From NCBI GenBank assembly GCA_003696565.1, contig RFHA01000066.1:1-38948 (forward strand): a stretch of DNA of 38,948 nt, given 5' to 3'. Position 1 is the first letter of the stretch; each line of letters starts with the position of its first letter. Under the pieces are notes generated by a model. That model ran no database searches, was not told where the DNA came from, and was given only the letters and a program-made list of their open reading frames with translations. The translations under genes and the position numbers were made by a program. This DNA is from Chloroflexota bacterium (GTDB lineage: Bacteria > Chloroflexota > Anaerolineae > Aggregatilineales > Phototrophicaceae). This document shows, in pieces, positions 8,404 to 18,833 of the stretch.

Positions 8404-8475
8404 CTGGGGAGGTAGGATTCGAACCTACGAATGCCGGATCCAAAGTCCGGTGCCTTACCGCTTGGCGACTCCCCA
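8404..8475 (-). tRNA. tRNA-Gln (anticodon TTG)
   Basis: A 72-base cloverleaf on the minus strand. The acceptor stem TGGGGAG (8475-8469) pairs with CTCCCCA (8411-8405), followed by discriminator G. The anticodon stem CCGGA/TCCGG encloses the loop CTTTGGA, giving anticodon TTG, which reads CAA glutamine codons. The T arm has GTAGGTTCGAATCCTAC. The 3' CCA is not encoded. The window also holds gatB, and GatCAB would make Gln-tRNA from a Glu-charged form of this tRNA if the organism lacks GlnRS. Confidence 0.96.
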
Positions 8476-8490
8476 AACTAGACTGGCAAT

Positions 8491-8520
8491 ATCCTATCAT
8501 AAACCAGAGGAGAAATTCAA
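8491..8520 (-). promoter_or_regulatory. Possible promoter of tRNA-Gln
   Basis: Minus strand TTGAAT (8515-8520) and TAGGAT (8491-8496), 18 bases apart, place a start about 10 bases before the tRNA. The match is moderate. Confidence 0.4.
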
Positions 8521-8592
8521 GGGTTGTATTCTTCATTGTGTTGATCAGTTTTTTTCGAGATAATGTAAATAGAACAATGAACTAATATTGAA

Positions 8593-11500
8593 ATGACAAA
8601 TTTGATGACAGATAGAACGTCGATCTTATTGGTCAGTGCTAAGCCCGATGTTATCTTACCAGCATTAGAAGATTTTGGTGTATATTGTGCTGAATCAATA
8701 GATGTTGCATTACAAACCTTACAAACCGAACAACCCATGTTCGTTTTATTGGATTCCAGACTAGAAGATGCAACAACCATTTGTGCTGCCATCCGCCAAC
8801 AGATCGATACCGAATTAACGCTGATACTTGGCTTATGTGATGAACCAGCAGTCGAGCGATTAATCGCCGCCGGCGCAGATGACTGTATTATCATGCCAGC
8901 TAGCGATGCTCTGATTTATAACCGCATCAAAACACTAGCACGGCTTAAACGGCAGATCACCCAACAAGCGGAGCGCAAATATCAACATCTATTTGATTCC
9001 GCAAAGGATGCTATTTTTATTATCGATCAACGTACCAATCAGATTTTGGATGCAAACCAGCAAGCAGAAGCCTGGTTAGGTTATACCCGAGCTGAACTAC
9101 TCAATATGACTCATAATGAGTTAGAAGTCTCTTTAGAGGGTTATCCCTCTATCACCGAGATCATCGATCCTATACAGCCTGAAGAATATCAAATTTTTGA
9201 ACAAGGGTATCGTACAAAAGATGGGCGTGTTATCCCAGCAGAGATTAGCTCACAGTTTTTGCAGTATGACGGTGTCCCAACAATTCTTTGTTTTGCACGA
9301 GATATTACCCGCCGCAAGTTAATTGAAACGCAAGAAAAAGCTCAGCGTCAACTAGCAGATGCCTTACGAGAAACTGCTGCTATACTCAACAGCACCCTGA
9401 ATATGGATGAAGTCATTCAACATATATTAGAGCAAGCGGCGCAAGTTTTTGATGCAGAAGCAGCAACCGTGATGATGCTCACCCCGTCTGATCAAGTTCA
9501 AATTGTGGGCTTTTGGGGATACACTGAACAAGATCAACAACAATTATCTAACATTTTCCCAGTCCGGTTATCAGATTTTTATAATCTACACTGGATTACC
9601 CAACACAAGCGTCCTTATCTGATCAGTGATACCCAGCAAGACCCTAACTGGGCAATTATTGATGGGACGAAGTGGATTCGTGCCAATGTCGCCGCCCCTC
9701 TTTTTGTAGATAAACAAATTATTGGATTTATCAGCCTGGAGCATTCACAACCGAAACAATTCAATGAAACCGATGCACAAAATTTGATGGCGTTTGCACA
9801 TCAAGCTGGGATCGCCATTCAAAATGCCCGTTATCATGAAGTGTTGCAACAAGCCAATGAAGCCTTAGCACAAAAAATAGCAGAAGCGACTGCCGAGCTA
9901 ACACAAGCGAACCAACAATTAAAAGAACAGATTATTGAACGGGAACAAGCCCAAGCACAACTCGATGAAGAACGTAACTTATTACGCACATTGATCGATA
10001 CTTTACCAGATCATATTTATGTTAAAGACACACTATCCCGTTTTATCACCGTGAATCACGCCACTATTCAACATATGAAGGCACAATCGTTAGAGGATGT
10101 AATCGGCAAAACTGATTTTGATTTCTTTCCGTTGGAAAAAGCCAGCGAATATTATCAAGAAGAACTCACAATTTTTGAAACTGGTCAGTCATTAATTGAC
10201 AAAGAAAACATCATCATTGATCCACAAACAAAAGAAGAGCGATTTTATCTCAGCAGCAAAATTCCATTTCGTAATCGGCATGGACAAATCATCGGGATTG
10301 TTGGGGTTAACCGTGATGTGACAGCGTTGCGCTTGGCAGACCGCGCCTTAGAACAAGAACGCAATCTATTACGTTCTGTGATTGATAATATCCCGGATGA
10401 AGTCTATTACAAGGATATGGATGGTCGCTTAGTACTGGCAAATAAACCATATCTGGAACGGCTAATTAAACAAGCACCACACATCAATCCCATCGGCGCG
10501 ACAAATTATGACTATTTTGACGAAGAAATTGCAAATGCCAAACAGGTAGCAGCAATGCATCTCATCCAAAACATCCGTCAACCTATCACCGTGGAAATAC
10601 AAGCCTCTACCCCCACTCAAGAACGGGAATGGCTTTTAGCAACACAAGTCCCTCTTTATAATTCTGATGGCGAACCACTTGGATTGATTGGCATCACGCG
10701 CAACGTAACCAGCCTTAAACAAGCAGAAGACAGATTAGCGCATGTGGTAAGTGGTGCCCATTGTTTATTGTGGTCAGCTATTGTATATGATGTGGACAAC
10801 TTAACGCTCAACCTCAATATCTCCAGCGAAGCCGCAGCGCGTAACTTCCTCCCCCTGATGATGTCTCCAGGGCAATCTTATGCAGATGCCCTACAAGCCA
10901 GCATCTTGCCGGATGACTGGGCACAGTTAATACGAGAAAGCTATCATGCTATTCAAAATAATCGCCAAACCTATGCGGTTGAGGTGCGTTGCCGCCGGGC
11001 GGATGGGTCTTTACGCTGGTTGCGCAAAGAAATTCAAGTGCAACCTTCAACAAACAACACCTATAGCCTAGTAGCGGTTTGTACCGATATTACGGAACGC
11101 AAACAAGCAGAATTCACCTTACGACGTGCTAATGAGCTGTTAGAACAACGGGTAGAAGTCCGCACGGCTGAACTTAAAAAATCCAATGAGGAACTACGTG
11201 AGCAAATCCGTGAGCGGTTACGCGCAGAACAAGCCGAACGTGAACAACGACTATTAGCTGAGGCACTCAGTGCAGCCGCTGCATCACTCAGTGAATCACT
11301 AGAATTAGAAACTGTTTTAGATCGTATTTTAAGCTATGCTGAGCGAGTTGTTCCACCACATGATGCCGCCGCGATTATGCTAGTGGAAAATGACATCTTT
11401 CTTAGAACTATTCGCTATCGAGAATGGCAACATGGTATCAGCATAAACATGGCATCTAACGCGCGTTATTACTTGGATTCCTTGCCATTACACAGCCAGA

Positions 11501-12870
11501 TTTATAATACGCGGCAGGGTGTGGCTATCTCCGATGTAACAACCCTTGACAAATGGGTGGCATTAGAGCCAAATGAATGGCTACGCGCCTATTTGTGTGT
11601 GCCTATTCAAGCAGAAGGGCGTGTTATCGGTTTTATCAGTATGGGCAGTCGTTTTGAGGGGCAATTCACCCAAGAAGATACTCATCGCTTACAAGCTTTC
11701 TCTAACCAGGCAGGGATTGCTATCCGCAACGCTCAACTGTTTGATGCCACCCGCCGGCATGCTGATGAACTCAATCAGCGTGTAAAGGAAGCAACAATTG
11801 AACTAGAGACTGAGCGCGCCCGTCTTCAGGCTATTCTGGAATCGATGATAGAAGGTGTAATCTATTTTGATATCGACGGACATGCTCGCTATATCAACCC
11901 AGCCTTTGAGTTGTTAACCGGGCACTCTGCTGATGAGTGGATGACAGATAGCACCCTATGGCATAGTCTGTTCCATCAAAATCCAGATTTAGGGTATACA
12001 ATCATCCAAGAAGTTTACAAACAACAAATTTGGCGCGGAGAAAGTCAAGTCCAACGCGGGGATGGCGTGATCGATGTTGCCATCATCGCTACAGCGACCC
12101 GCAATGCTGATAGTGATATTGTAGGGGTTGTTGTGGTGATGCGAGATATTAGCGCAGAAAAGCGGTTAGAAGCCCAAAAAGCGCGCTTTATCTCCACCGC
12201 ATCACATGAATTGCGTACACCTATCACAAATATGAAAACACGTCTGTATTTGCTCAAACGTAAACCAGAAACGATCGACGTGCAACTCCCTGTCTTAGAA
12301 AGTGTTACAGACCGCATGCGCAAGCTTGTAGATGATCTATTAGATGTTTCTCGGTTTGAACAGGGGGTTATCAAACTCGAACCAGAACCCATTATCTTAC
12401 AAAACATTGTTGCACGGGTGGTAGAAATTCAACAGCCAGAAGCGCATAAAAAATCACAACAACTTGAAATCAATATGCCGACAACTCCTCTACATCTTTA
12501 TGCTGATCCAGAACGCATGAATCAGGTCATCACCAACCTCATTACAAACGCGATTAACTACACCCCAGAAGGCGGAAAGATCAGCGTGTTGGTAACTCAG
12601 CAACAAGGGCAGATTATCCTATCTATTTGTGATACTGGCATCGGCATTCCTGAACATCTTTTACCAGAAGTGTTTAAGCCATTCTTCCGGGTGCAAAATG
12701 ATGGCACCGGCGCGGGGTTGGGTTTAAGTATCACCAAGGAAATTGTTGAGCTGCATCATGGAGAAATCACCGTAGAGAGTAAAGAAAATGAAGGCACATG
12801 CTTTACAATACGGCTACCGTTAACGAATGAAACAGACATACATTCCACACACATGAACAACACCAGCTAG
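8593..12870 (+). CDS. Soluble multi-sensor hybrid-like histidine kinase (REC-PAS-GAF-PAS3-GAF-PAS-HisKA-HATPase)
   Basis: A 1425-residue sensor kinase with no membrane segment, so it probably reads cytoplasmic signals. Order: receiver-like domain (9-118), PAS (128-240), GAF (255-415), coiled coil, PAS (460-580), PAS (588-708), PAS (715-838), coiled coil, GAF (885-1050), PAS (1073-1190), HisKA with H1205 in SHELRTP, and HATPase with an N box near 1315-1320, DTGIGIP and GTGAGLGLSI. The receiver keeps Asp54 (LLDSR) but lacks the acidic pair near its start, and the usual KP is MP (101-102), so phosphoryl transfer there is doubtful. The PAS domains at 460 and 588 begin alike (RNLLRTLID, RNLLRSVID), suggesting internal duplication. 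No clear ribosome site precedes the ATG. A start four codons later is possible. No partner regulator is adjacent. Confidence 0.92.
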   Translation: MTNLMTDRTSILLVSAKPDVILPALEDFGVYCAESIDVALQTLQTEQPMFVLLDSRLEDATTICAAIRQQIDTELTLILGLCDEPAVERLIAAGADDCIIMPASDALIYNRIKTLARLKRQITQQAERKYQHLFDSAKDAIFIIDQRTNQILDANQQAEAWLGYTRAELLNMTHNELEVSLEGYPSITEIIDPIQPEEYQIFEQGYRTKDGRVIPAEISSQFLQYDGVPTILCFARDITRRKLIETQEKAQRQLADALRETAAILNSTLNMDEVIQHILEQAAQVFDAEAATVMMLTPSDQVQIVGFWGYTEQDQQQLSNIFPVRLSDFYNLHWITQHKRPYLISDTQQDPNWAIIDGTKWIRANVAAPLFVDKQIIGFISLEHSQPKQFNETDAQNLMAFAHQAGIAIQNARYHEVLQQANEALAQKIAEATAELTQANQQLKEQIIEREQAQAQLDEERNLLRTLIDTLPDHIYVKDTLSRFITVNHATIQHMKAQSLEDVIGKTDFDFFPLEKASEYYQEELTIFETGQSLIDKENIIIDPQTKEERFYLSSKIPFRNRHGQIIGIVGVNRDVTALRLADRALEQERNLLRSVIDNIPDEVYYKDMDGRLVLANKPYLERLIKQAPHINPIGATNYDYFDEEIANAKQVAAMHLIQNIRQPITVEIQASTPTQEREWLLATQVPLYNSDGEPLGLIGITRNVTSLKQAEDRLAHVVSGAHCLLWSAIVYDVDNLTLNLNISSEAAARNFLPLMMSPGQSYADALQASILPDDWAQLIRESYHAIQNNRQTYAVEVRCRRADGSLRWLRKEIQVQPSTNNTYSLVAVCTDITERKQAEFTLRRANELLEQRVEVRTAELKKSNEELREQIRERLRAEQAEREQRLLAEALSAAAASLSESLELETVLDRILSYAERVVPPHDAAAIMLVENDIFLRTIRYREWQHGISINMASNARYYLDSLPLHSQIYNTRQGVAISDVTTLDKWVALEPNEWLRAYLCVPIQAEGRVIGFISMGSRFEGQFTQEDTHRLQAFSNQAGIAIRNAQLFDATRRHADELNQRVKEATIELETERARLQAILESMIEGVIYFDIDGHARYINPAFELLTGHSADEWMTDSTLWHSLFHQNPDLGYTIIQEVYKQQIWRGESQVQRGDGVIDVAIIATATRNADSDIVGVVVVMRDISAEKRLEAQKARFISTASHELRTPITNMKTRLYLLKRKPETIDVQLPVLESVTDRMRKLVDDLLDVSRFEQGVIKLEPEPIILQNIVARVVEIQQPEAHKKSQQLEINMPTTPLHLYADPERMNQVITNLITNAINYTPEGGKISVLVTQQQGQIILSICDTGIGIPEHLLPEVFKPFFRVQNDGTGAGLGLSITKEIVELHHGEITVESKENEGTCFTIRLPLTNETDIHSTHMNNTS

Positions 12871-12880
12871 CAATAGACTA

Positions 12881-14995
12881 TTATGACTGTTTCTGCTGGT
12901 TTTGCATCTCATCAATAAAACTCTCTGTAAATTCGCCGTCGTTTGTTAGGCGGACTTGTGGGGGGATATATTCATCAAGTTCTTCAATTTTACGCTTTTT
13001 AACAGGTTGATTGATGCCAACCAGCTCACGCTCCCGGGCAATTTCACGCTGAATTGCCCGTTCCCGGTCATCAATACCCGTCAGCCAGGTGAGTATATTC
13101 ACCACACCATGAATCAGCACAGAGACATACATCAAAATCATCACAATATACGGCACCGGCGGCAATATTAACGGCACACGAGACGTTTCATCTAATCTGT
13201 GAAGGTTTTGGATCATTTCACTAATCGGCTCCCAGCCTATAGAAACCACGACAGTAATCGCCGTCGCCGCCACAAAATGAGATAACAACGCCACAATTTT
13301 ATTGGCACGTTTTTCTACACTTCGCCGCACACGCTGATATGTCGCATCACTGACCTCATCCTGCCAGTTTTCACCATAATACATCACCATATCGCGCTGA
13401 ATACGCTCTCGCTTACGCCGTAACCGCGCCCCGGAGTTATAAAATACACGCAAAGCATGGCTAACCAACCCACTACCCCATATCAAAGCAACAAACATCG
13501 CCCAAGGTAACTGAGCCAAAGGCATTAACGCCTCACCAATTTGTGCACCACGCGCCCCAACTTCGGCAGCAAACTCTGGCGAGCTTAAGCCTTGAACAAT
13601 TGCCAAACTTGTCATCTCTTGAAAGCTGAATAACACTAGCATAACAAGGAAATAAACCAGTGTGTGGATAATCAAACCGCGCCGTTGTCTAAGCCGTTTT
13701 TTGGCGCGTCGGCGGATAGAAGCCTCATCCGTCCCCCATTCACTGTTAATCTCTACAACACGTCTGTTTGAATAACGCGGTGTTGCCGGTTCTTCTGCTT
13801 GTGTTGATGGCACAGGGGAAGGGATTTTACTCAAATTTTGGCTAAGGTTAGAACTAAGGTTAGTTGGTAATACCCGCTGAACATCTTCCCGAATGTCATA
13901 AACAACTTCTTCAAAACGTGTGCGGAAATTACGATCTCGCCATTGCTGACGCATATCCTCAATTGCCAAACGAACGCGCTGCACAAACAGTTCCACCCAT
14001 TCTATCGGGCTTAGGTTCAACGTTGGTGGGTTGTCTACAATTGGAACAACGACCACCCGTTTACCAAATTGATCCACCCGTAAACTATTGTATTGTCCAC
14101 CACCGGGTGTAAATTGTTGTAGATGAGATGCCAATTGTTTGGCTTTTTCTACACGACTGGAATCTAACTCTTGCAACCCTGAATCCATCAGTGCGTTTTC
14201 AAAAGCACGCATCAGATCATTCGGGGTTTTATAACGCTTGTTAGGGTCTTTTTCTAAAGCCTTTAACAAGACATTTTCCACTTGTAAGGGTAAATCTTGG
14301 TTTAAATCTGTTGGGCGGGGTGGTGCAGCATAAATCTGCTTATGGATAATGGCATAGGCTGATTCACCCGTAAAAGGCACCCGCCCCACCATCATCTCAT
14401 ATAAAATCACACCAATAGCATAAACATCTGTGCGCGCGTCCAAATTTGGCAAGCCTTGCGCTTGCTCCGGCGACATATAAAACGGTGTGCCGAGTGTCGT
14501 ATCTACACTGAGAGTTGATTCACCTTGTTGTGCTATCCGTGCCAGCCCAAAATCGGTTAAATAAGGGATTCCTTCAGAATCAATGATAATGTTAGACGGT
14601 TTGATATCGCGATGTAACACCCCTTTACTATGGGCATAAGTCAGCGCATCACAAATGGCAGACATCACTTGCCGAATCTCTGGCAAGGTCAGCGGTTGCT
14701 CCTCCATATAGAATTTGAGCGTGCGTCCCTCAACATATTTCATCACCAAATAAGGCTGCCCATTGAACGTATCAGAATCATAGACAGGTACGATATTCGG
14801 GTGGTCTAAACTGGCGACAATCCGCGCTTCGCGTTCAAACCGTGCCACAAAATTGTTATCCTGCATAAACGTTTGATGCATGAGTTTGATCGCTACATAA
14901 CGATCTAATTTGGGTTGGTGCGCTTTGAATACTGTTGCCATGCCACCCGCACCAACCTGTTCCATGATTTGATATTGCCCAATTGTTTGAAGCAT
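12881..14995 (-). CDS. Ser/Thr protein kinase with two C-terminal 2TM modules
   Basis: A Hanks-type kinase of about 704 residues. The glycine loop VGAGGMATV lies near the N-terminus, the catalytic lysine is in VAIKLMH, the loop is HRDIKPSN, then DFGLA and MSPEQ. A linker of about 150 residues contains a short NLS repeat (NLSSNLSQNLSK). Two consecutive modules follow, each a basic helix, a hydrophobic hairpin and a basic tail (RRAKKRLRQRR... and RRSVEKRANK...). These match the pattern of the 2TM domain, present twice. The gene starts 72 bases after the cellobiose phosphorylase stop. The ATG at 14995 has GGGA 6 bases upstream. An alternative ATG at 15022 would leave almost no leader after the TATAAT at 15030-15035. 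It is convergent with the long histidine kinase, 10 bases apart. Confidence 0.88.
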   Translation of the reverse strand: MLQTIGQYQIMEQVGAGGMATVFKAHQPKLDRYVAIKLMHQTFMQDNNFVARFEREARIVASLDHPNIVPVYDSDTFNGQPYLVMKYVEGRTLKFYMEEQPLTLPEIRQVMSAICDALTYAHSKGVLHRDIKPSNIIIDSEGIPYLTDFGLARIAQQGESTLSVDTTLGTPFYMSPEQAQGLPNLDARTDVYAIGVILYEMMVGRVPFTGESAYAIIHKQIYAAPPRPTDLNQDLPLQVENVLLKALEKDPNKRYKTPNDLMRAFENALMDSGLQELDSSRVEKAKQLASHLQQFTPGGGQYNSLRVDQFGKRVVVVPIVDNPPTLNLSPIEWVELFVQRVRLAIEDMRQQWRDRNFRTRFEEVVYDIREDVQRVLPTNLSSNLSQNLSKIPSPVPSTQAEEPATPRYSNRRVVEINSEWGTDEASIRRRAKKRLRQRRGLIIHTLVYFLVMLVLFSFQEMTSLAIVQGLSSPEFAAEVGARGAQIGEALMPLAQLPWAMFVALIWGSGLVSHALRVFYNSGARLRRKRERIQRDMVMYYGENWQDEVSDATYQRVRRSVEKRANKIVALLSHFVAATAITVVVSIGWEPISEMIQNLHRLDETSRVPLILPPVPYIVMILMYVSVLIHGVVNILTWLTGIDDRERAIQREIARERELVGINQPVKKRKIEELDEYIPPQVRLTNDGEFTESFIDEMQNQQKQS

Positions 14996-15029
14996 GGATA
15001 TTCCCGTGTGTCGTTTGACCATTTGCCCT

Positions 15030-15035
15030 ATTATA
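15030..15035 (-). promoter_or_regulatory. Possible -10 element of the 2TM Ser/Thr kinase
   Basis: A perfect TATAAT on the minus strand lies in the gap after the phosphorylase gene. Transcription would start near 15023, giving a short leader to the ATG at 14995. No good -35 box is seen, so read-through from the sugar operon is equally possible. Confidence 0.35.
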
Positions 15036-15067
15036 ACATTACGACACTTTGGGTAAAAAGTTGCAAC

Positions 15068-17506
15068 TTACTCTCCCATAATGACCTCAACAGTGACGGA
15101 CGTTTTACCCGTTTGGACAGGGATAATCGGTGTATCAATTGGTTGACCATCCACCACAACAGAAGCCACGCCCTTATTCACCCCATGTGGATTGCGTACC
15201 GTGATATGATAAGTCACCCCACGATAGTGCCTCTGTACAGAAAACGCCGTCCAATCTGCAGGAATGCATGGGTCTATCAATAACCCATCATATGTTGGTC
15301 GAATACCCAATATCCATTGAGTGATCGCCACATAATTCCAAGAAGCCGTGCCAGTTAACCAACTGTTTTTTGCCTCGCCATGGGTAGGGGCATCTTTGCC
15401 AGCGATCATCTGAGCATATACATATGGCTCACAGCGGTGAATATCACTGAGTTTTTCCCGTGCGGAAGGGTTAATTCGTTTATAATAATCAAACGCGCGG
15501 TCTGCCCGCCCAATCCGTGTTTCAGCAATCATCACCCAAGGGTTCGTATGACAAAAAATACCCGCGTTTTCTTTATACCCAGGCGGATAAGATGAAATTT
15601 CTCCTAAATGGATATAATAGCGTGAATAAGCCGGCTGTTGTAAGACAATACCATGTGGCGTTGCTAAGCGTTCATAAACCGAATCAAGAGCTTGCTGTGC
15701 CTTGCCATTTTGTAAGCCCAAGCCAGCCAATACACACATCCCTTGCGGTTCAATAAAAATCTGCCCTTCTTCACAAGAGGATGAGCCAACCTTCTCCCCA
15801 AAGTGGTCATAAGCCCGTAAGAACCACGCACCATCCCATCCATGTTCCCAAACAGCTTGTTCCATTTGTGCTAAAGCCGCCTGATAATGCGCTACGCTGG
15901 ATGTGTCTTGCCGATGCTCAGCAATTGCCACTAGCTCCGTTGCCGCAAGGATAAACAATCCAGCAATAAAAACCGATTCAGCAGTTTTGCCATCTTTACT
16001 ATCCGCCGTCTGAAAAGACTCCCCAGGTTCAGCAGAAAATGTATTTAAGTTCAAGCAGTCATTCCAATCTGCCCGCCCAATCAACGGCAAACCATGCGGA
16101 CCCAGTCGGTCGAGTGTATATTGCAAACTCCGTTGTAAATGGTCATAAAGTGGCTGTTCTGTTCCGGGTTGATTGGCATATGGCACAGGTTCATCCAAAA
16201 TCGCCCAATCTCCGGTTTCCTTCAAATAAGCGGCAACCGCCAAAACTAACCACAGCGGATCATCGTTAAAATTTCCGCCGATTGCATCATTCCCGCGCTT
16301 GGTCAATGGTTGATATTGATGATACGCTCCACCATCAGGCAATTGTGTGGCAGCAATATCCAAAATACGCTCCCGCGCACGTTCTGGGATCATGTGAACA
16401 AAGCCCAACAAATCCTGGTTTGAATCACGAAACCCCATACCACGCCCCACCCCGGATTCATACCCCGAAGCCGAGCGAGATAAATTAAACGTCACCATAC
16501 ACTGATAGGCATTCCAGATATTAACCATGCGGGTGGTGTCATCATCTGGCGTTTGTACCTGCATCATGCCTAATAGATTATCCCAATAAGCTTTTAGTTG
16601 AGAAAATGCCGCTTCAACCGTCTCAGATTTGAGATAAGTTTCAATGATGGGTTTAACCGTCTGTTTATTGATAATATTTGGGGCTTCAAATTTGGCATCT
16701 TGGGGATTTTCATGATAGCCGAGGATGAAAATAATCCGGCGGCTTTCACCGGCATCAAGCTGAAGATTGACCTGATGTGAACCAATCGGTGCCCAACCAT
16801 AAGCATGCGAATTAGTCGCCTGCCCTTGTTCAACAACAAGCGGTGCATCAAATCCACGATACGCCCCTAAAAAAGCATCCCGCGCTGTATCATACCCGGC
16901 GATTGGTTCTGAACAGGCAAAATAAGCAAAATGGTCGCGCCGCTCACGATATTCTGTTTTGTGGTAGATCACGCCATCCACAATCTCAACTTCGCCAATG
17001 CTATAATTACGCTGGAAGTTGGTCATGTCATCGTAGGCATCCCATAAATTGAACTCCACCAAGGAGAATAAACTTAAATCAGCTGGTGCATGGCGTTCAT
17101 TGGTTACATCAAGTGTCCACACTTCCAAGTTTTGCCCAGGGGGGACAAAATAGCGCACTTTGGCACGGATACCCGCGTTAACCGATTCAATGATCGTGTA
17201 GCCCATCCCATGACGACAAGTGTAAAAATCTAATGGAGCGCGCACAGGCTGCCAGGTAGACGACCAATACGCCCCAGTTGCATTATCCCGCACATAAATG
17301 TAACGCCCACCTGTATCCGATGGAACATTGTTATACCGATACCTTGTGATGCGGCGTAACCGAGCATCTTTATAAAAAGAATACCCGCCCCCTGTATTGG
17401 AAATAATCCCAAAATATGCCTCGCTTCCCAGGTAATTCAACCAAGGTAACGGCGTATCAGGGCGAGTAATGACATATTCTCGTTGTTGATCATCAAAATG
17501 GCTCAT
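15068..17506 (-). CDS. cbpA: Cellobiose phosphorylase (GH94)
   Basis: A cytoplasmic enzyme that cleaves cellobiose with inorganic phosphate into glucose 1-phosphate and glucose. The 812 residues follow the Cellvibrio (Cellulomonas) gilvus cellobiose phosphorylase closely as I remember it. Matching blocks include [63 protein letters not shown] and [20 protein letters not shown]. The catalytic Asp is in [10 protein letters not shown]. This close match favours cellobiose over chitobiose as substrate. I chose the ATG at 17506, which gives the family N-terminus MSHFDDQQ. An upstream in-frame start would add 16 residues unlike the family. It is downstream of the sugar ABC genes and a secreted glycosidase, which fits uptake of cellobiose or cello-oligosaccharides. 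Confidence 0.93.
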   Translation of the reverse strand: MSHFDDQQREYVITRPDTPLPWLNYLGSEAYFGIISNTGGGYSFYKDARLRRITRYRYNNVPSDTGGRYIYVRDNATGAYWSSTWQPVRAPLDFYTCRHGMGYTIIESVNAGIRAKVRYFVPPGQNLEVWTLDVTNERHAPADLSLFSLVEFNLWDAYDDMTNFQRNYSIGEVEIVDGVIYHKTEYRERRDHFAYFACSEPIAGYDTARDAFLGAYRGFDAPLVVEQGQATNSHAYGWAPIGSHQVNLQLDAGESRRIIFILGYHENPQDAKFEAPNIINKQTVKPIIETYLKSETVEAAFSQLKAYWDNLLGMMQVQTPDDDTTRMVNIWNAYQCMVTFNLSRSASGYESGVGRGMGFRDSNQDLLGFVHMIPERARERILDIAATQLPDGGAYHQYQPLTKRGNDAIGGNFNDDPLWLVLAVAAYLKETGDWAILDEPVPYANQPGTEQPLYDHLQRSLQYTLDRLGPHGLPLIGRADWNDCLNLNTFSAEPGESFQTADSKDGKTAESVFIAGLFILAATELVAIAEHRQDTSSVAHYQAALAQMEQAVWEHGWDGAWFLRAYDHFGEKVGSSSCEEGQIFIEPQGMCVLAGLGLQNGKAQQALDSVYERLATPHGIVLQQPAYSRYYIHLGEISSYPPGYKENAGIFCHTNPWVMIAETRIGRADRAFDYYKRINPSAREKLSDIHRCEPYVYAQMIAGKDAPTHGEAKNSWLTGTASWNYVAITQWILGIRPTYDGLLIDPCIPADWTAFSVQRHYRGVTYHITVRNPHGVNKGVASVVVDGQPIDTPIIPVQTGKTSVTVEVIMGE

Positions 17507-17542
17507 GATATTTTGTCCATTCGTGAGGTAAAAACAAGCAAC

Positions 17543-17574
17543 ACAAAACAACATCCACGCGCTTCAGCGTGGAT
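17543..17574 (-). terminator. Terminator-like hairpin between glycosidase and cellobiose phosphorylase
   Basis: An 8-bp perfect stem (17553-17560 with 17567-17574, ATCCACGC/GCGTGGAT) with a 6-base loop is followed on the minus strand by GTTGTTTTGTG. It may reduce read-through from the ABC operon into cbpA, or mark the operon end. The T tract is interrupted, so it is probably partial. Confidence 0.6.
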
Positions 17575-17600
17575 CAGCACTAATCACTAAAAACCAAAGG

Positions 17601-18833
17601 CTAATTGCTAATGACAAACAACGTAATGGATTGCGGCGTTAGCGTTAAAGTCGGGTCTGCTTGGGTAAACCCCGCTTGGTCAAATCGCCACATCTCAATA
17701 GGTTGTAAATCGTCAAATGTAATCGTCTGGACTTCGTCAGATAAATTAACAACAATGACTGTTAACGCGCCATCATCACGCAATGCTGCATAAGCGGTTA
17801 CGTCATCCACTGGTGATTCAGCCTTAACCAATTGTGTCCCAAATCGTTGGTAAATTTGATAGACATAATATGTTGGGCGTGGCTCATAACGTGCCATAAG
17901 TCCCGTTCCGCCACGGGGTGGGCTACTTTGTAAATCAAAATAAGCCACAGCAAACGGCTCATCCAATAGCAAACGCCCTAAAACATCTGCCCACCAAATA
18001 GCATTAAAGTGTGAATCAGGGGAGGCTTCTCCACCAGCAGCAGAACTCCAATGTGAATTAACTTCGGTTAACGCAACGGGTAACTCACGCCCTGTAATGG
18101 TGAATGCCATCTCACGTAATGTTGGTAATAGATCGTCCCATTCCGTCACATTTGCCCGCAAATCATCAATTGTTGTTACCGGGGCACTGAGGCTCCGCGG
18201 GAAAGGATAGCGATGCACCGTCACAATATCAACCAAATCCCCATTTGCCCGCAAAAATTCCTCTACCCAATCCCGACCAGCAGAGTCTTTAGGATTATTG
18301 GCTAAATCCGCTGTAAATTGTGAGGTATCCGGTCCCATCAGCAGAATAGACGGATCAACTTCTAACATTGCTTCTGCAATTGCCCGCCATTCTTGGTTAT
18401 GCTGCACGGTGTCATAATCATCAAACAGGTTCGGCTCATTACCAATACTCCATAAACGGACATTGTGCCCGCCTTCAATATTGACCAACCGAACTAGTTC
18501 TGCTGCTTGTTCTGGTGTACCATTTTCCAGCCGTACACTAATACTTACTTCAGCATCTGTCATGCTAGCAATGCGCATCAAATCATCGATTTGAGTAGAC
18601 CGGATATCGTTTTCGTCCCCCCAGCGTCCACCTGGGAATCGTAAATAATTCAAACCAGATTGTTGCATAGCAGGGATTAAATCTACTGTGACAACTTGTA
18701 GTGGACCGTAATTCGCCCCATAACTTAGTTGGCTAACCGCCCCAATAACTTGATCTGGATCAACTGTTATTGGGATCGGCTCATCAGATGGTTGCAAGAA
18801 CCATGTCAGAATAAATAACAATAGAAGATGCAT
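17601..18833 (-). CDS. Secreted clan GH-A glycoside hydrolase (family unresolved)
   Basis: A 410-residue (beta/alpha)8-barrel glycosidase with an N-terminal hydrophobic export segment (MHLLLLFILTWFL). The acid/base is Glu in RLWSIGNEPNLF and the likely nucleophile is Glu in VALTEVNSHW, the arrangement of clan GH-A on strands 4 and 7. LNYLRFPGGRWGDEN early in the barrel resembles GH51/GH39/GH79/GH44-type enzymes. I cannot choose among them. A small beta domain at the C-terminus ends the protein. The ATG overlaps the stop of the preceding permease by one base (TAATG), so it is translated with the transporter. It probably releases the oligosaccharide imported by that transporter. Confidence 0.75.
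   Translation of the reverse strand: MHLLLLFILTWFLQPSDEPIPITVDPDQVIGAVSQLSYGANYGPLQVVTVDLIPAMQQSGLNYLRFPGGRWGDENDIRSTQIDDLMRIASMTDAEVSISVRLENGTPEQAAELVRLVNIEGGHNVRLWSIGNEPNLFDDYDTVQHNQEWRAIAEAMLEVDPSILLMGPDTSQFTADLANNPKDSAGRDWVEEFLRANGDLVDIVTVHRYPFPRSLSAPVTTIDDLRANVTEWDDLLPTLREMAFTITGRELPVALTEVNSHWSSAAGGEASPDSHFNAIWWADVLGRLLLDEPFAVAYFDLQSSPPRGGTGLMARYEPRPTYYVYQIYQRFGTQLVKAESPVDDVTAYAALRDDGALTVIVVNLSDEVQTITFDDLQPIEMWRFDQAGFTQADPTLTLTPQSITLFVISN

Noticed and set aside
14915-15283. Plus-strand frame across the kinase/phosphorylase gap.
   Set aside because: Both ends lie antisense to well-supported genes and no domain or ribosome site is seen.
17507-17554. 16-codon extension of cellobiose phosphorylase that would look like a short signal peptide.
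   Set aside because: It overlaps the terminator-like hairpin. GH94 cellobiose phosphorylases are cytoplasmic and begin at the position matched by MSHFDD.
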